From Lacisediminihabitans sp040549525 (GTDB lineage: Bacteria > Actinomycetota > Actinomycetes > Actinomycetales > Microbacteriaceae): 64,000 nucleotides of DNA. The notes under the pieces were generated by a model. The model did no database searches. It was not told where the DNA came from and was given only the letters and a program-made list of their open reading frames with translations. Of this stretch, positions 1-9,108 are shown one piece after another. The translations under genes and the position numbers were made by a program. The stretch lies in assembly GCF_040549525.1 (NCBI RefSeq), contig NZ_JBEPTM010000002.1, positions 1-64,000 on the forward strand. Direction: 5' to 3'. Every line of letters begins with the position of its first letter. The stretch's first letter is position 1.

Positions 1-62
1 GAGCAGTTGCCGACACCGGAAGCGAGGTGAACACCGACACGATCATGGCCCTCAGCGCCTGA
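1..62 (+). CDS. possible 3' end of a gene entering from the left
   Basis: Reading from base 3, one frame stays open for 19 codons and ends in TGA at 60-62, with a normal-looking C-terminus (AVADTGSEVNTDTIMALSA). The other two plus frames do not give an obvious protein end here. No function can be assigned from so short a piece, and it may not be coding. Bases 63-172 hold nothing I recognise apart from the presumed leader of the next gene. Confidence 0.3.
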   Translation, partial: AVADTGSEVNTDTIMALSA

Positions 63-172
63 AACGAAGGATCAGCAGTTACACCACTACTTGGGGCTTG
101 ACCGATCGCCAAAAAAGTACTCAACGGACCTCCTCAACAGGTTACGCAAGTCAATAACTCGAAGGGGATCGA

Positions 173-568
173 ATGGGTGCACCAGCAACTAGCCGAGTAG
201 CCCTGATGGCCATCCACCCCGTCTATGCAGAGGCGATTCTCGACGGGACTAAGAAGGTCGAGTTTCGCAAACGACGTCTGGCTGAGGACATTCGGACGGT
301 CTGGATCTACGCGACTGCGCCCGTGCAGAGAATCGTTGGCGAGTTCCACATAGGAGAAACGGTCGTTGATTCTCCCGAGACTATCTGGTCCTCTTTCGGA
401 GCCGTAGGGATTATCGAACACAGCGAATACCAGAGCTACTTCGCCGAGAAGACTGAAGCCGTGGCATTTGTCGTGCAGGGCGCTACACGTTATGAGACGC
501 CGGTCGCCTTGCACGAGCTCGAACCCCGTCCCTCAATCCCGCAAAGCTTCAGCTACCGTCACGCCTAA
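173..568 (+). CDS. ASCH-domain protein
   Basis: 131 residues. From about residue 12 the sequence has the pattern of small ASCH/EVE-like domains: a start of the type MAIHPVYAEAILDGTKKVEF, then RKRR, and a beta-rich core with WIYATAPVQRIVGEF. ASCH domains have a PUA-like barrel fold and are thought to bind RNA or modified nucleic acid; many sit in mobile or defence loci, as here next to a type I restriction system on the opposite strand. Translation could begin at 173, after a purine-rich AAGGGGAT, or at the second ATG at 206 where the domain begins. No enzymatic motif is visible. Its exact role is unknown. Confidence 0.75.
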   Translation: MGAPATSRVALMAIHPVYAEAILDGTKKVEFRKRRLAEDIRTVWIYATAPVQRIVGEFHIGETVVDSPETIWSSFGAVGIIEHSEYQSYFAEKTEAVAFVVQGATRYETPVALHELEPRPSIPQSFSYRHA

Positions 569-630
569 TCGGCGCGATCGCGCCCAACAAACCTGTCTGA
601 CCGCGAGCTTGTCGCCTGCGCATCGGATTC

Positions 631-3600
631 TTAGTAGTTTGCGGCGATGTACGCGTAAGCCCGATCAAACAGTTCCCCGGTCATCGGAAGACCATACCCC
701 CTGAGAACGCGCCTAATCTCGATGCGCACGAGTTTGTCGCCTCGCCGATCCTTGTGCCAGCCGTCATATCGCACGTCAGTGACGATGTCGTCGATCGAAC
801 GGACCACGTTTCCGAGTATGACCGGAGCGTCGGCTGGCGCGTACTCTTCGAAGATTTGCGTGAGCGCGCCGACCCGAGGATCCGGTAACAAGTTGAGACC
901 TTCGACGCCGGCCTCTTCTTCCACCTTTTCCGCCAGAGTGAGGTCGCGCGCGAGAACAAAGATCTCGTGCAGGTAGTCGATCGAGTCGCTTGAGCGCATC
1001 AGTTGAGCCTCTCGAAGCTTTTCGAGGCGATCCGCGAGCGATCGGTAGATGGGATGGCCACCGGCCGGGCCCGCCAGTCGCCGCTTGATCCTGGTGGCGA
1101 TGTCGTCAACGGTCTGGGCTGCGGTCTTCGCCAGATTATCGGAATTGACGCCAGGTCCGATCAACCCCCTCTCGCGAAGTCGATTGATGGTCTCCTCGTC
1201 AGCGAGAACAGCGTTGAACCCAGGGTCGGAAACTTCGAAGTCGTTGATGTTGTTATGCACGAGCGCGAGAGTTTTCGCGCCGAGCTTTCGCCAGATCCGC
1301 GTCGCGGAGAGATCACGGTCCGACATTCCGTTGTAGATCTTGGTCAACCAGACGTAGTCGTCCCTGTGCTGCTCCAACCGCATCTCCGGGTAGAGCGCCT
1401 CCCAGATCCCAGAGACGATGCCGTACTTGGCGGTGAAGCGTTCCACCGCTGTCACGTCGGGCAGCCGTCGCCGCCCTTCCTCAAACGAGGCGAAGTCCCT
1501 GGCCGACCGATCGATTCCGGAGAACCGTTCCAGAATTGAGGCGAGCTCTTCCTCGAACACATCGAGAAGCCCGTCAGTTTCGACCTCGCGTTGTTTCCGG
1601 TCTGGGTCGGCGGGCAGCATCGCCCGTGCGAATCCTTCGCCTAGTCCGAAATAGTCGACTACAAGCCCGTACTGCTTCTCCTGCCCTGTATCCGGGTTCT
1701 TCCAAGTCCGGTTCGTGCGGGTGATCGTCTGGAAGAGGGTGTGCAGCTTTAGGGGCCGGTCCAAAAATAGGACGCCCTCGATAGGGGCATTGAAGCCGGT
1801 GCCAAGTTTTGAGGTGACGATGATGAATTTCAAAGGGTCGTGAGCTGATCGGAACCGGTTCAGGATCCTCTCCTCCGCGGTGTCGCTCAGTTTGAATCGT
1901 GCGAGATCCTCGTCGCCTTTGCCTGTGACATGCATGACCACGGCGACCTCGTCCGCGGGTTCGTCACGCGCCGCAGCGCGTTCGGTGAGCAGTCGTTGGA
2001 GTTCGTCGGAGTACGCAGCGCACATCGCCCGGTCATAGACGACGATCTGGGCCTTCATGCCGAGCGGGTCGACCGTGGAGTAGAAGAAGTCGACAATGTC
2101 CTGACAGACAGCCCGGATCCGCTCCGGGTTCGCCACGAACGTGGACAAGCGCCCGAGCTTACTAGCGAGGACTTCCTTGTCGGCGTCGTCAAGATTCTCG
2201 GCCAGCGCGAGCGCTTGGAACTCAGCCTCCAAGGTTTCCTTGTCGATGTTGAATTTCACCAGGCGGGCCGAGACGTGCATGGGGACGGTCATGCCGTCGG
2301 CGATCGACCGGTCGGAGTCGTAGGTGTTCAGGGCGTGGCCGGGGTCGTCAGGATCGCCGAACAGTGTGTAGGTGTTCCGGTCCGAGTCGGCGATCGGGGT
2401 GCCGGTGAAGCCATAGAACGACGCGTTCGGGAGCGCTGCACGGAGCTGCTGGCCGAGGGAACCTTCTTGCGTGCGGTGCGCTTCGTCGATGAGGACGATG
2501 ATGTTGTCGCGTTCGTTCAGGAGGCCGGCACCGTTGAACTTGTGGACGGTGGTGAAGATCGCTCCGCGTTGATCGGTGGCGAGGAACTCCCTCAGATCGC
2601 CGGTGCTCTTGGCGACCGCGAGGGCTGGCATACCTGTGACGCGAAACTGGTCATAGGTTTGCTGGACAAGCTGGACACGGTCAGCAATGAGCACCAAGGT
2701 CGGGTTATTCAGCTTCGCGGAACGCATGAGCTTCACTGCGGCGTACGCCATGGCGAGGGTCTTGCCGGACCCTTGCGTGTGGAAGACGAGCCCGCGTTTC
2801 TTCTTCCCTTCGAGCACCCGGTTGAAGATGGCTTCGACCGCTTCGTACTGCGGGTAGCGGGGCACGATCTTCGAAAGGACGGTCTTCCCGTCACGGTCGT
2901 CGTTCTCGAATAGCACGTAATCGGAAAGGATACGGAGAACGGTGGTCGGGTTGAGCAACGACTGGATGCTGAGTTTCACGCGCTCCCAGCCGCCGAGAGT
3001 CGCCTTGGAGTCGGTGGAACCCCACGCCGCCCATTCGCTCGGGTCCCGACCAACAGCCCCGTATTCGAGTTCACGGCCGTCGGTCGCGAATGACAGTACG
3101 TTGGCGACGAAGAACTCCGGATGGCCCTTCTCATAGGTGTCGTGAATGTCCTTGGCGCCGTTGAACCAGGAGAGCACGGAGTCTGTCATCGACTTCGCCT
3201 CTCCGACGATCAGCGGGAGTCCGTTCACCCAAAGCACGATGTCAAACCGGCACGAATCGCCGATCGGTCCGAAGGTCACCTCGTCCGAGATCACGAACTT
3301 GTTGGCTGCCCGGTCCTCGAAGTCAATGAACCGGATCGGCTCGTGCACATCATGGTCAGTGAACTGAATGGTGTGAAGGCCGCGCAACCACGGAAGCAGA
3401 TCCTTGTTCGCCTGGACGAGGCCCTTGTCCCGCGTCTGCCCTAGCGCCCGGCGGAGCTGCAACAGCACCTCATCGGCACGGTCCGGTTTCGCCGCGATCA
3501 GCGGGTTCAGCCGGATGAGTGCAGCACGAACCTCCGACTCGACAATCGAGGCTGTACGGTCGCGCTGCAGAGCGCTGCCGGGGATGTGCGTCCAACCGTT

Positions 3601-3660
3601 CCCGACCAGCAGGTCGATGACAGGTTTCTGCACCACTGAGAGTTCAGAGAAAGAGGCCAT
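631..3660 (-). CDS. hsdR: type I restriction enzyme R subunit (HsdR)
   Basis: 1009 residues, the normal length for HsdR. It is the motor and nuclease of a type I restriction complex, cutting unmodified DNA after ATP-driven translocation. An N-terminal PD-(D/E)xK nuclease is visible (D140, then GEAK with E154 and K156). It is followed by an SF2 helicase core with Walker A HTQGSGKT near residue 295, motif II DEAH in VLIDEAHRTQEG, and GTPIADSDRNTY. The C-terminal helical part would contact HsdM. The start directly follows the hsdS stop (TAAATG), so the two are translationally coupled. The reading frame is intact and all key residues are present, so the enzyme is probably active. Confidence 0.95.
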   Translation of the reverse strand: MASFSELSVVQKPVIDLLVGNGWTHIPGSALQRDRTASIVESEVRAALIRLNPLIAAKPDRADEVLLQLRRALGQTRDKGLVQANKDLLPWLRGLHTIQFTDHDVHEPIRFIDFEDRAANKFVISDEVTFGPIGDSCRFDIVLWVNGLPLIVGEAKSMTDSVLSWFNGAKDIHDTYEKGHPEFFVANVLSFATDGRELEYGAVGRDPSEWAAWGSTDSKATLGGWERVKLSIQSLLNPTTVLRILSDYVLFENDDRDGKTVLSKIVPRYPQYEAVEAIFNRVLEGKKKRGLVFHTQGSGKTLAMAYAAVKLMRSAKLNNPTLVLIADRVQLVQQTYDQFRVTGMPALAVAKSTGDLREFLATDQRGAIFTTVHKFNGAGLLNERDNIIVLIDEAHRTQEGSLGQQLRAALPNASFYGFTGTPIADSDRNTYTLFGDPDDPGHALNTYDSDRSIADGMTVPMHVSARLVKFNIDKETLEAEFQALALAENLDDADKEVLASKLGRLSTFVANPERIRAVCQDIVDFFYSTVDPLGMKAQIVVYDRAMCAAYSDELQRLLTERAAARDEPADEVAVVMHVTGKGDEDLARFKLSDTAEERILNRFRSAHDPLKFIIVTSKLGTGFNAPIEGVLFLDRPLKLHTLFQTITRTNRTWKNPDTGQEKQYGLVVDYFGLGEGFARAMLPADPDRKQREVETDGLLDVFEEELASILERFSGIDRSARDFASFEEGRRRLPDVTAVERFTAKYGIVSGIWEALYPEMRLEQHRDDYVWLTKIYNGMSDRDLSATRIWRKLGAKTLALVHNNINDFEVSDPGFNAVLADEETINRLRERGLIGPGVNSDNLAKTAAQTVDDIATRIKRRLAGPAGGHPIYRSLADRLEKLREAQLMRSSDSIDYLHEIFVLARDLTLAEKVEEEAGVEGLNLLPDPRVGALTQIFEEYAPADAPVILGNVVRSIDDIVTDVRYDGWHKDRRGDKLVRIEIRRVLRGYGLPMTGELFDRAYAYIAANY

Positions 3661-4872
3661 TTACGCTGCATCCGGTAGTAGGTCGTCGTAGGACACGGGG
3701 ATCTCATGGGTTCCGGAGAGGAGAGCGGTGAGGAGGTCGGTGCGGAGATGGCGGAGGGCGAGCCCGTGGTCTCGACCGGCCGTAGCGCTACCAACTAATG
3801 CCTGAAGCAATTCGGATGTAGGCGCTTGAATGTCCAAGTTCGGGCACGGAATTCTCAGCTCTAGAATCGCTTTTTGAGTGATGTTTCGCATGTCAGATCC
3901 GCCTGTCAACTGCGCGATTTGGTGTCGTACACCGGGCGCACGAAGGGCCGCCAATAGCCAGTTTGGCGCTACAAGATTCGGGTTGGAAATCAACCGAAGG
4001 GTCTTGTCGGAAAGGTAGTAGCGATCGCCAACTGCCGGAACCAAGCAGACCGCCCCCACGCGAGAGAGGACACCGTTGGCTCGCACCATAAGGAGATCAC
4101 CGCTCGTGACGCGTGTCAATGACGAGAGTTCCACATTCGGCGCAACCGTCTTCACTTCGTCCGCGTCAAAGCCGTTGGCGCCGATTGCACTTACCTTCAA
4201 CACGGCCCTCTCGTCAGCCAGAGGCTGCCGCTCCTCGCCGCTGGGGCTCTTGCCGGCCTCGATCTTTTCGAGAATCGCTGACAGCGGCGTCATCGGCCCT
4301 TTCAAACCTCCCGCCACCGCAGAGTAGGCACTGAGAGATCGGGATTCTGACTCCTCTGCCGCCTCAATCGCCTCGTCCAACGATTCGATCAGGTCAACGA
4401 TGCGGTGCTGCTCGGCGAGTGGAGGGATCAGCAGCTCAAGAGCACGCAGTTTTGTCTGATTGAGATGTGCGATGGTCACCTGCGAAGTGACTCCTTCCAA
4501 GCCACCGGAGGAGACAAGATTTTCAATTGCGTAGGCAAGGAAAGCCGGCACTACAGCCCCGCTGCTACGGAGGCGGTGAATAGCGTTTTGAAAGTACACA
4601 CCGGGCATGTCTTCGGTGATAAGTGCACATCTACCGACTTCTCCGCCCTCGCACACAAGGACGTCACCGGCTCGCAGCTCTAGCTCGCTCTGTTCACGCT
4701 CAGAAAAGTCCATCGTGTTCAGGTCGTCCGTCGTGACTCGACCCCATCTGACATTCACGTTTCGAAGGTATCGCTGGCCGCCATCAACGCGTCCCGATCC
4801 TTGTGGAAGCGTCTTGCCCAGACGCGTGTCGGCCACAGCCTCTATCTGTTTGACGGACCACCCCTCCCGCAT
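3661..4872 (-). CDS. hsdS: type I restriction specificity subunit (HsdS)
   Basis: 403 residues, about the usual size for a two-target-domain HsdS. The first half ends in a conserved-region pattern (LELLIPPLAEQHRIVDLIES) and the second half repeats the architecture (ELRIPCPNLDIQAPTSELL). This gives two target recognition domains separated by helical spacers. HsdS sets the bipartite DNA sequence methylated and restricted by the complex. Its start overlaps the hsdM stop by one base (TGATG) and it runs straight into hsdR. The target sequence cannot be read from the protein. Base composition is less GC-rich than the backbone, as is common for horizontally exchanged hsdS genes. Confidence 0.95.
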   Translation of the reverse strand: MREGWSVKQIEAVADTRLGKTLPQGSGRVDGGQRYLRNVNVRWGRVTTDDLNTMDFSEREQSELELRAGDVLVCEGGEVGRCALITEDMPGVYFQNAIHRLRSSGAVVPAFLAYAIENLVSSGGLEGVTSQVTIAHLNQTKLRALELLIPPLAEQHRIVDLIESLDEAIEAAEESESRSLSAYSAVAGGLKGPMTPLSAILEKIEAGKSPSGEERQPLADERAVLKVSAIGANGFDADEVKTVAPNVELSSLTRVTSGDLLMVRANGVLSRVGAVCLVPAVGDRYYLSDKTLRLISNPNLVAPNWLLAALRAPGVRHQIAQLTGGSDMRNITQKAILELRIPCPNLDIQAPTSELLQALVGSATAGRDHGLALRHLRTDLLTALLSGTHEIPVSYDDLLPDAA

Positions 4873-6383
4873 CAGAATCCCGCCGCAATCAGCTTCTCGT
4901 CGAGCACGGCCTGCGCCTTTTCGAGCCGCTCACGTGCTTCACGCAAGAGCACGAGCGCTTCTTCCACGTTGGCTTCGGCCGCGGTCTCACCCTTGATGTA
5001 CCGACCGATGTTCAGGTCGAATCCGTTGGCCTCGATCTCAGCCAGGTCGACGAGGCGGAGGCTGAGCCCACCGTCGCCGTCGGTGTCCTCGCCGAGCTTG
5101 TAGGCCGTGTCAATGACGGTGATGTCGTCCTCGGACATGACGTTCTGGTTCTTGCCCGGCTGGTACCGCTTGGTCGCGTCGATGAACAGCACACGGCCGA
5201 CGCGTAAGGCTGATTTCTGCTTCCGGAACACGAGGATGCAGACGGGGATGGAGGTCGAGTAGAACAGGTTGGTCGGTAGGCTGATGACGGCTTCGAGGAG
5301 GTCGGAGCGGATCAGCTGCTCGCGGATGACCGCTTCCTTGCCGCCACGAAAAAGAACGCCGTGCGGCATGATGATGCCGGCTCGGCCAACACCCGGCTTC
5401 ATTGTCGACACGATGTGCTGAATCCAGGCGTAGTCGCCGTTCTTCGCGGGTGGGACATCCCCGATCGAACGTCCGAACGGGTCGCGCGCCCAGTTGTCTG
5501 CTCCCCAGTTCTGGAGCGAGAACGGCGGGTTTGCCACCGTGACGTCGAACCTCCGAAGCTCGTCGCCGTCGAGGAGTTTCGGCTCGGAGAACGTATCCCC
5601 GCGGACGATCTGAAAGTCCTGCAATCCGTGCAGGTACAAGTTCATCTTCGCGATCGCGGAGGTGGTGAGGTTGATCTCCTGGCCGTACAGGCTGAGGGTG
5701 CGGGAGTCGCCGCGGTTGTCGTCGACCGCGTGGACGGCTTCGACCAGCATCCCAGCGGAGCCGCAGGCGGGGTCGGCAATCGAGTCGCCGGGCTTCGGGT
5801 CGAGAATCTTGACGAGCAGGTGCACGACGTGACGCGGGGTGAAGAACTCGCCGGCCTTCTTGCCGGAAGCTTCCGCGAACTCTTTGAGAAGGTACTCGTA
5901 CGCGGCGCCGAGCATGTCACCGTTTACGGACTTTGGTGTCAGATCGAGCTTGTGGAATGCGTTCAACAGCTCGACAAGGGCGGACTCGGGGAGCCGTTCT
6001 TGGTTGGCCCAGTTGACGTCGCCGAACACGCCATCGAGTGCACCAGGGTTGGCTTCTTGGATGGTGAGGAGAGTCTTCGAGAGCTTCGAGCCGACGTTGG
6101 TGGTCGTCTCGAAGACGTCAGACCAGTGGCAGCCGTCAGGAATTGCGAACGCCTGAAAATCGGCTTCGATCTCGTCATTGAGGTCGTCACCGTATTCAGC
6201 GAGGGCTTCGGCGTGGTGGAAGTCCCAATTATCGGACACCCATTTGAAGAACATGACCGGGAAGACGTATCCCTTGAAGTCGCCGGGGTCGACCGGTCCC
6301 CGCAGAGCGTTCGCTGCGGTCCACAACGCGGACTCCAGCTGTCGTTGAGTGAGGTGGTGCTTTTCGGTTGCGATCAGTGACAT
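4872..6383 (-). CDS. hsdM: type I restriction modification methyltransferase (HsdM)
   Basis: 503 residues. An N-terminal helical HsdM_N domain (ESALWTAANALRGPVDPGDF) precedes an N6-adenine methyltransferase domain. The SAM-binding motif is DPACGSAGML and the catalytic motif is NPPF in VTVANPPFSLQNW. With HsdS it methylates adenine in the recognition site and protects host DNA. It is the first gene of the M-S-R operon, which is typical because methylation is then established before restriction. The ATG at 6383 starts the conserved N-terminus. The frame is complete. Confidence 0.95.
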   Translation of the reverse strand: MSLIATEKHHLTQRQLESALWTAANALRGPVDPGDFKGYVFPVMFFKWVSDNWDFHHAEALAEYGDDLNDEIEADFQAFAIPDGCHWSDVFETTTNVGSKLSKTLLTIQEANPGALDGVFGDVNWANQERLPESALVELLNAFHKLDLTPKSVNGDMLGAAYEYLLKEFAEASGKKAGEFFTPRHVVHLLVKILDPKPGDSIADPACGSAGMLVEAVHAVDDNRGDSRTLSLYGQEINLTTSAIAKMNLYLHGLQDFQIVRGDTFSEPKLLDGDELRRFDVTVANPPFSLQNWGADNWARDPFGRSIGDVPPAKNGDYAWIQHIVSTMKPGVGRAGIIMPHGVLFRGGKEAVIREQLIRSDLLEAVISLPTNLFYSTSIPVCILVFRKQKSALRVGRVLFIDATKRYQPGKNQNVMSEDDITVIDTAYKLGEDTDGDGGLSLRLVDLAEIEANGFDLNIGRYIKGETAAEANVEEALVLLREARERLEKAQAVLDEKLIAAGF

Positions 6384-6544
6384 TGGGGTCCATCGTGCTC
6401 ACGGCGCCACCCACCGCGGCGCATTCTCGACTCTATTGGCAGCCCGCGACGGATTCTCTCTCATCGTCGCCCGTCAAGCGCCCAGGTCGAGGTCGTGGCG
6501 CACGTCTGGGCAACCCTCCTCAACCGACTAAGCCTCAGGCACCA

Positions 6545-7009
6545 TCATTCGTCCGGCATCACCATCCACGACAGCGCGCCGATCTCCCGCAGCCCCAGCA
6601 GCCACTTCACCGGCCCGTGGTAGATCCGGACAGTGGCGACGTTCCCGAGCACGCGGACAAACTTTCCATCCCGTCGGTGCTGCATCAAGATCAGTCGCGG
6701 AATCTCCCTCCAGAAGACGACGTCGGGCGGCTCAGCCCGGCTTCGGTCTAACTCGCTCCGTTTTGACTCGCCCAGCGCCTCCACGCTCTCGCTGTGAGCC
6801 AGCATCTCGGACATCTGCATGAGATTACAGAGCTCGACCGTACGGGCGAACAGGTAGTCCGCGCTGGTCGAAGGCGAGCCGTACTGCGGAGGCGACCCGA
6901 CAATCGCTTCGACAAGGGCATCCACGGATTCGAAGATGCCCTCGAAGCCGTTCACAGCCTCGCCGGTCGCGGCAATCCGCGTGGTTTTTACGGGCCCGCG
7001 CTCAGGCAC
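6545..7009 (-). CDS. hypothetical protein upstream of hsdM
   Basis: Up to 154 residues, same strand as hsdM and 161 bp upstream of it, so possibly cotranscribed. I do not recognise the family. The protein is acidic to neutral and mostly helical in appearance in the middle (ELCNLMQMSEMLAHSESVEAL). Its C-terminal part is more hydrophobic (PRLILMQHRRDGKFVRVLG). No signal peptide, membrane segment or catalytic motif is visible. The start is uncertain: a GTG at 7009 gives the full length without a good ribosome site, and another GTG at 6955 is possible. It could be an accessory gene of the island. Confidence 0.6.
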   Translation of the reverse strand: MPERGPVKTTRIAATGEAVNGFEGIFESVDALVEAIVGSPPQYGSPSTSADYLFARTVELCNLMQMSEMLAHSESVEALGESKRSELDRSRAEPPDVVFWREIPRLILMQHRRDGKFVRVLGNVATVRIYHGPVKWLLGLREIGALSWMVMPDE

Positions 7010-7242
7010 GGGCGGAGGTGCAGTAGGTGGTGGGCTTCGTTTGTATGTGCATGTCGGCCCTGTGCGCGGCGAGCCGGCCCGCGCGCGAGGCTTCGGGCGA
7101 ATCGGGCGCAGGCCGGCCGTACCCGGTCTATGCGCGGCATACCAAGCGAGTACTCCCCCGGCTTCGCTCGTCTGCTGGCCGTGCCGCTAGACCAAAAGCA
7201 ACGGCTTCCGTATTTGCCCACGGTTTGTGCGAGGATCAGCCC

Positions 7243-8871
7243 ATGAACCCACGCGCTGCCCTCTCCCCCGGCGGCCACGGAGATGTTCGGGTCCAGAAGC
7301 TCGACCCCAAAGCGATCCGGGCCCTCCAAGAGGCGAAGGGTCGCGACGCGATTGCCGCCGGGCTGCCCACCCCACCGACCCGAACCAAAGCCATCCCGAA
7401 GAGCGTCACCTGGCGCGCTACGGCCCGTATCCGGCTACATTCAGGCCAGGTGACGCAGAAGGAGGCATTCTCCCGCAGCGGGGCTGCTGAGGCCCGAGCG
7501 CGGCTGAATGCCTTACTGGCGGATCCTGATACCTATGCATCACGTTCTATCCAGGTCCGGAGTGAACTTCGCCTGAGAAAAGAAATGACCCTCGCGGAGT
7601 TCGTCGCTGTGTGGGTCGCTACCGAGCGCGATCTCGGCGACATCGCCCCGCAGACTTTGAACGAGTACGAACGGATTGCGAACAAGGATGTCCTCAGCGG
7701 TCCCTTCGGAATCGGGCAGCTCCGCCTCAAAGAGGTCACCGTTCAGGTCGTCTCTGAGCTGATCACCGCCATTCTGCATGGCACTGAGACGCAGCGAGGG
7801 CGTCCCTCGGTTGCCAAGCAGGCTCGCGTGGTCCTCTCGAACACCTTCAACCTTGCGGTGCAGCGGGGTCTTGTCTCGATAAGCCCGGTGCGAGACGCAA
7901 CGACTGTGACCATTCGTACCAAACGGCCGCGGGCCATCACCGACGATCAAGCCAGCGAGCTCCGGCGGGCTGTCTTCAACTGGGCGAAGACCCCGTACGC
8001 CTCGGACAACCCCTACGCAGACGCGCAGCTGCTGCCCCTTCTGATCGATACCGTCATCGCAACCACTGCTCGGCCTGGTGAGGTACTCGGGCTCCGCTGG
8101 GCTGAGGACGTCCACCTTGACGGCCCCGTCCCAACAGTCAACATCAACGGGACCATCATCTTCCTCAAAGGCGGTTCCGCGGTCGAGGGCCAGATGAGCA
8201 CGGTCAGGCAAAGCCGCACGAAGACCGGTGACGAAGCGGTAGAGGAAGGTCGCGACCTGGTCATTCCCGAGAGACTTGCGGTGGCGCTTCGTGCCCGTCG
8301 GGCGCAGAACCTGCCGGGTCCCTTCGTCTTCGGACACAAGCACGGACATCCGCTCGCACAGACCTCTATGCGCATCCTGTGGAGGGCTGCCATCGCCGGC
8401 ACCGCTGTTGAGGGGATGACCCCGAGGACCGCGCGGAAACTCGGGGCAACCCGCATTGCCCACGAGCGCGGAGTTGACGCCGCCGCGGAGCAGATGGGCA
8501 ACACACGCGAGATAGCCCAAAAGCACTACGTCGAGCGCCGGCGGCTCCACGATAACTCCGACATCTTGGGCGCGCTCATCGGCGAAATTCTGGAACCCGA
8601 GGAGCTCGCACTCCAGCAGCTGTGGATCGGCAAGCTGGCGGATCTGCGCGACGCGGCGGAGACCTTCGGCATAGAGCAGCTCTACCTCGCCGGCGTCCCC
8701 GAACGACAGAAGGACGACCGCTCCCCGCTGGTCCTCGAAGTAGACCGCCAGCTGGATGAATTCACGGTGTCACAGATCACCGCTGCGGCGCTCGCGATCT
8801 TCGGCGCTCCCGCCTCCGTCGGCGTGAATCCAAGTCCGACGGGCGTCCCAATCGTGAACCCCTGGGCATAA
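7243..8871 (+). CDS. tyrosine recombinase / integrase
   Basis: 542 residues from the ATG at 7243, which has GAGG about eight bases upstream; an open frame continues to 7027 but is low-complexity and unlikely to be translated. A SAM-like N-terminal core-binding domain (about 100-220) precedes the catalytic domain. The box I arginine lies in TTARPGEVLGLRW, a beta-strand lysine in SRTKTGDE, box II in TPRTARKLGATR and the tyrosine in EIAQKHYVERR. Box II has R-x-x-R rather than H-x-x-R, and the usual GH before the tyrosine is GN. It should catalyse integration and excision at the neighbouring tRNA-Ala. A C-terminal extension of roughly 100 residues follows the tyrosine. Confidence 0.9.
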   Translation: MNPRAALSPGGHGDVRVQKLDPKAIRALQEAKGRDAIAAGLPTPPTRTKAIPKSVTWRATARIRLHSGQVTQKEAFSRSGAAEARARLNALLADPDTYASRSIQVRSELRLRKEMTLAEFVAVWVATERDLGDIAPQTLNEYERIANKDVLSGPFGIGQLRLKEVTVQVVSELITAILHGTETQRGRPSVAKQARVVLSNTFNLAVQRGLVSISPVRDATTVTIRTKRPRAITDDQASELRRAVFNWAKTPYASDNPYADAQLLPLLIDTVIATTARPGEVLGLRWAEDVHLDGPVPTVNINGTIIFLKGGSAVEGQMSTVRQSRTKTGDEAVEEGRDLVIPERLAVALRARRAQNLPGPFVFGHKHGHPLAQTSMRILWRAAIAGTAVEGMTPRTARKLGATRIAHERGVDAAAEQMGNTREIAQKHYVERRRLHDNSDILGALIGEILEPEELALQQLWIGKLADLRDAAETFGIEQLYLAGVPERQKDDRSPLVLEVDRQLDEFTVSQITAAALAIFGAPASVGVNPSPTGVPIVNPWA

Positions 8872-8909
8872 ATGCGTGTGAATCGCCGGTAATTCAGCCC
8901 GCTCAAACC

Positions 8910-8928
8910 GTGGGCAAAACGTGGGCAA
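8910..8928 (+). repeat. GTGGGCAAA doublet inside the island end
   Basis: Two directly repeated copies of GTGGGCAA separated by AAC lie between the integrase stop and the tRNA-Ala 3' end. A nearly identical 19-base string, with one C to T change, occurs at 51653-51671 near the distal end of the second island. The position suggests an integrase or excisionase arm site, which is inference. Confidence 0.5.
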
Positions 8929-8944
8929 CACCGCCGCTTAACGG

Positions 8945-8971
8945 AAAAAACCCCCGGAGAACCGGGGGTTT
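8945..8971 (-). terminator. rho-independent terminator of tRNA-Ala
   Basis: On the minus strand a stem CCCCCGG / CCGGGGG with a short loop is followed by a run of T (complement of the A run at 8945-8950). It begins three bases after the tRNA 3' end. It lies on the island side of the tRNA, so it was either brought in by the element or the crossover lies within the tRNA. Confidence 0.8.
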
Positions 8972-8973
8972 CG

Positions 8974-9046
8974 TGGACCCTAGGAGATTCGAACTCCTGA
9001 CCTCCTCGATGCGAACGAGGCGCGCTACCAACTGCGCCAAGGGCCC
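8974..9046 (-). tRNA. tRNA-Ala (anticodon CGC)
   Basis: 73 bases forming a full cloverleaf: acceptor GGGCCCT paired with AGGGTCC, D stem GCGC/GCGC, anticodon stem CCTCG/CGAGG with loop TTCGCAT (anticodon CGC, reading GCG), and a T arm with TTCGAAT. The discriminator base is A and CCA is not encoded. A strong terminator follows immediately. Its 3' end faces the integrase, so it is the likely attachment site of the left island. Confidence 0.95.
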
Positions 9047-9108
9047 GTACTGCGTTGCTACGTTATCACTTTCACGAGGTGCATCGGCGCAGTGACGCCT
9101 CCTCGGCG

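Larger units (their letters stand above)
1..8973. mobile_element. integrated island at tRNA-Ala (right part only)
   Basis: A tyrosine integrase gene ends about 100 bp from the 3' end of a tRNA-Ala gene, and the tRNA points its 3' end towards it. This is the usual arrangement of an element inserted into a tRNA 3' end. The segment also carries a type I restriction-modification operon and an ASCH-domain gene, both typical cargo. No copy of the tRNA-Ala 3' end was found between 1 and 8973, so the distal attachment site should lie to the left of the window. The island call is inference; the integrase and tRNA arrangement is seen directly. Confidence 0.65.

Noticed and set aside
8910..9095. 61-codon plus-strand frame across the tRNA-Ala gene
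   Set aside because: Its codons are the tRNA and its terminator read backwards; such frames are a common annotation artefact.
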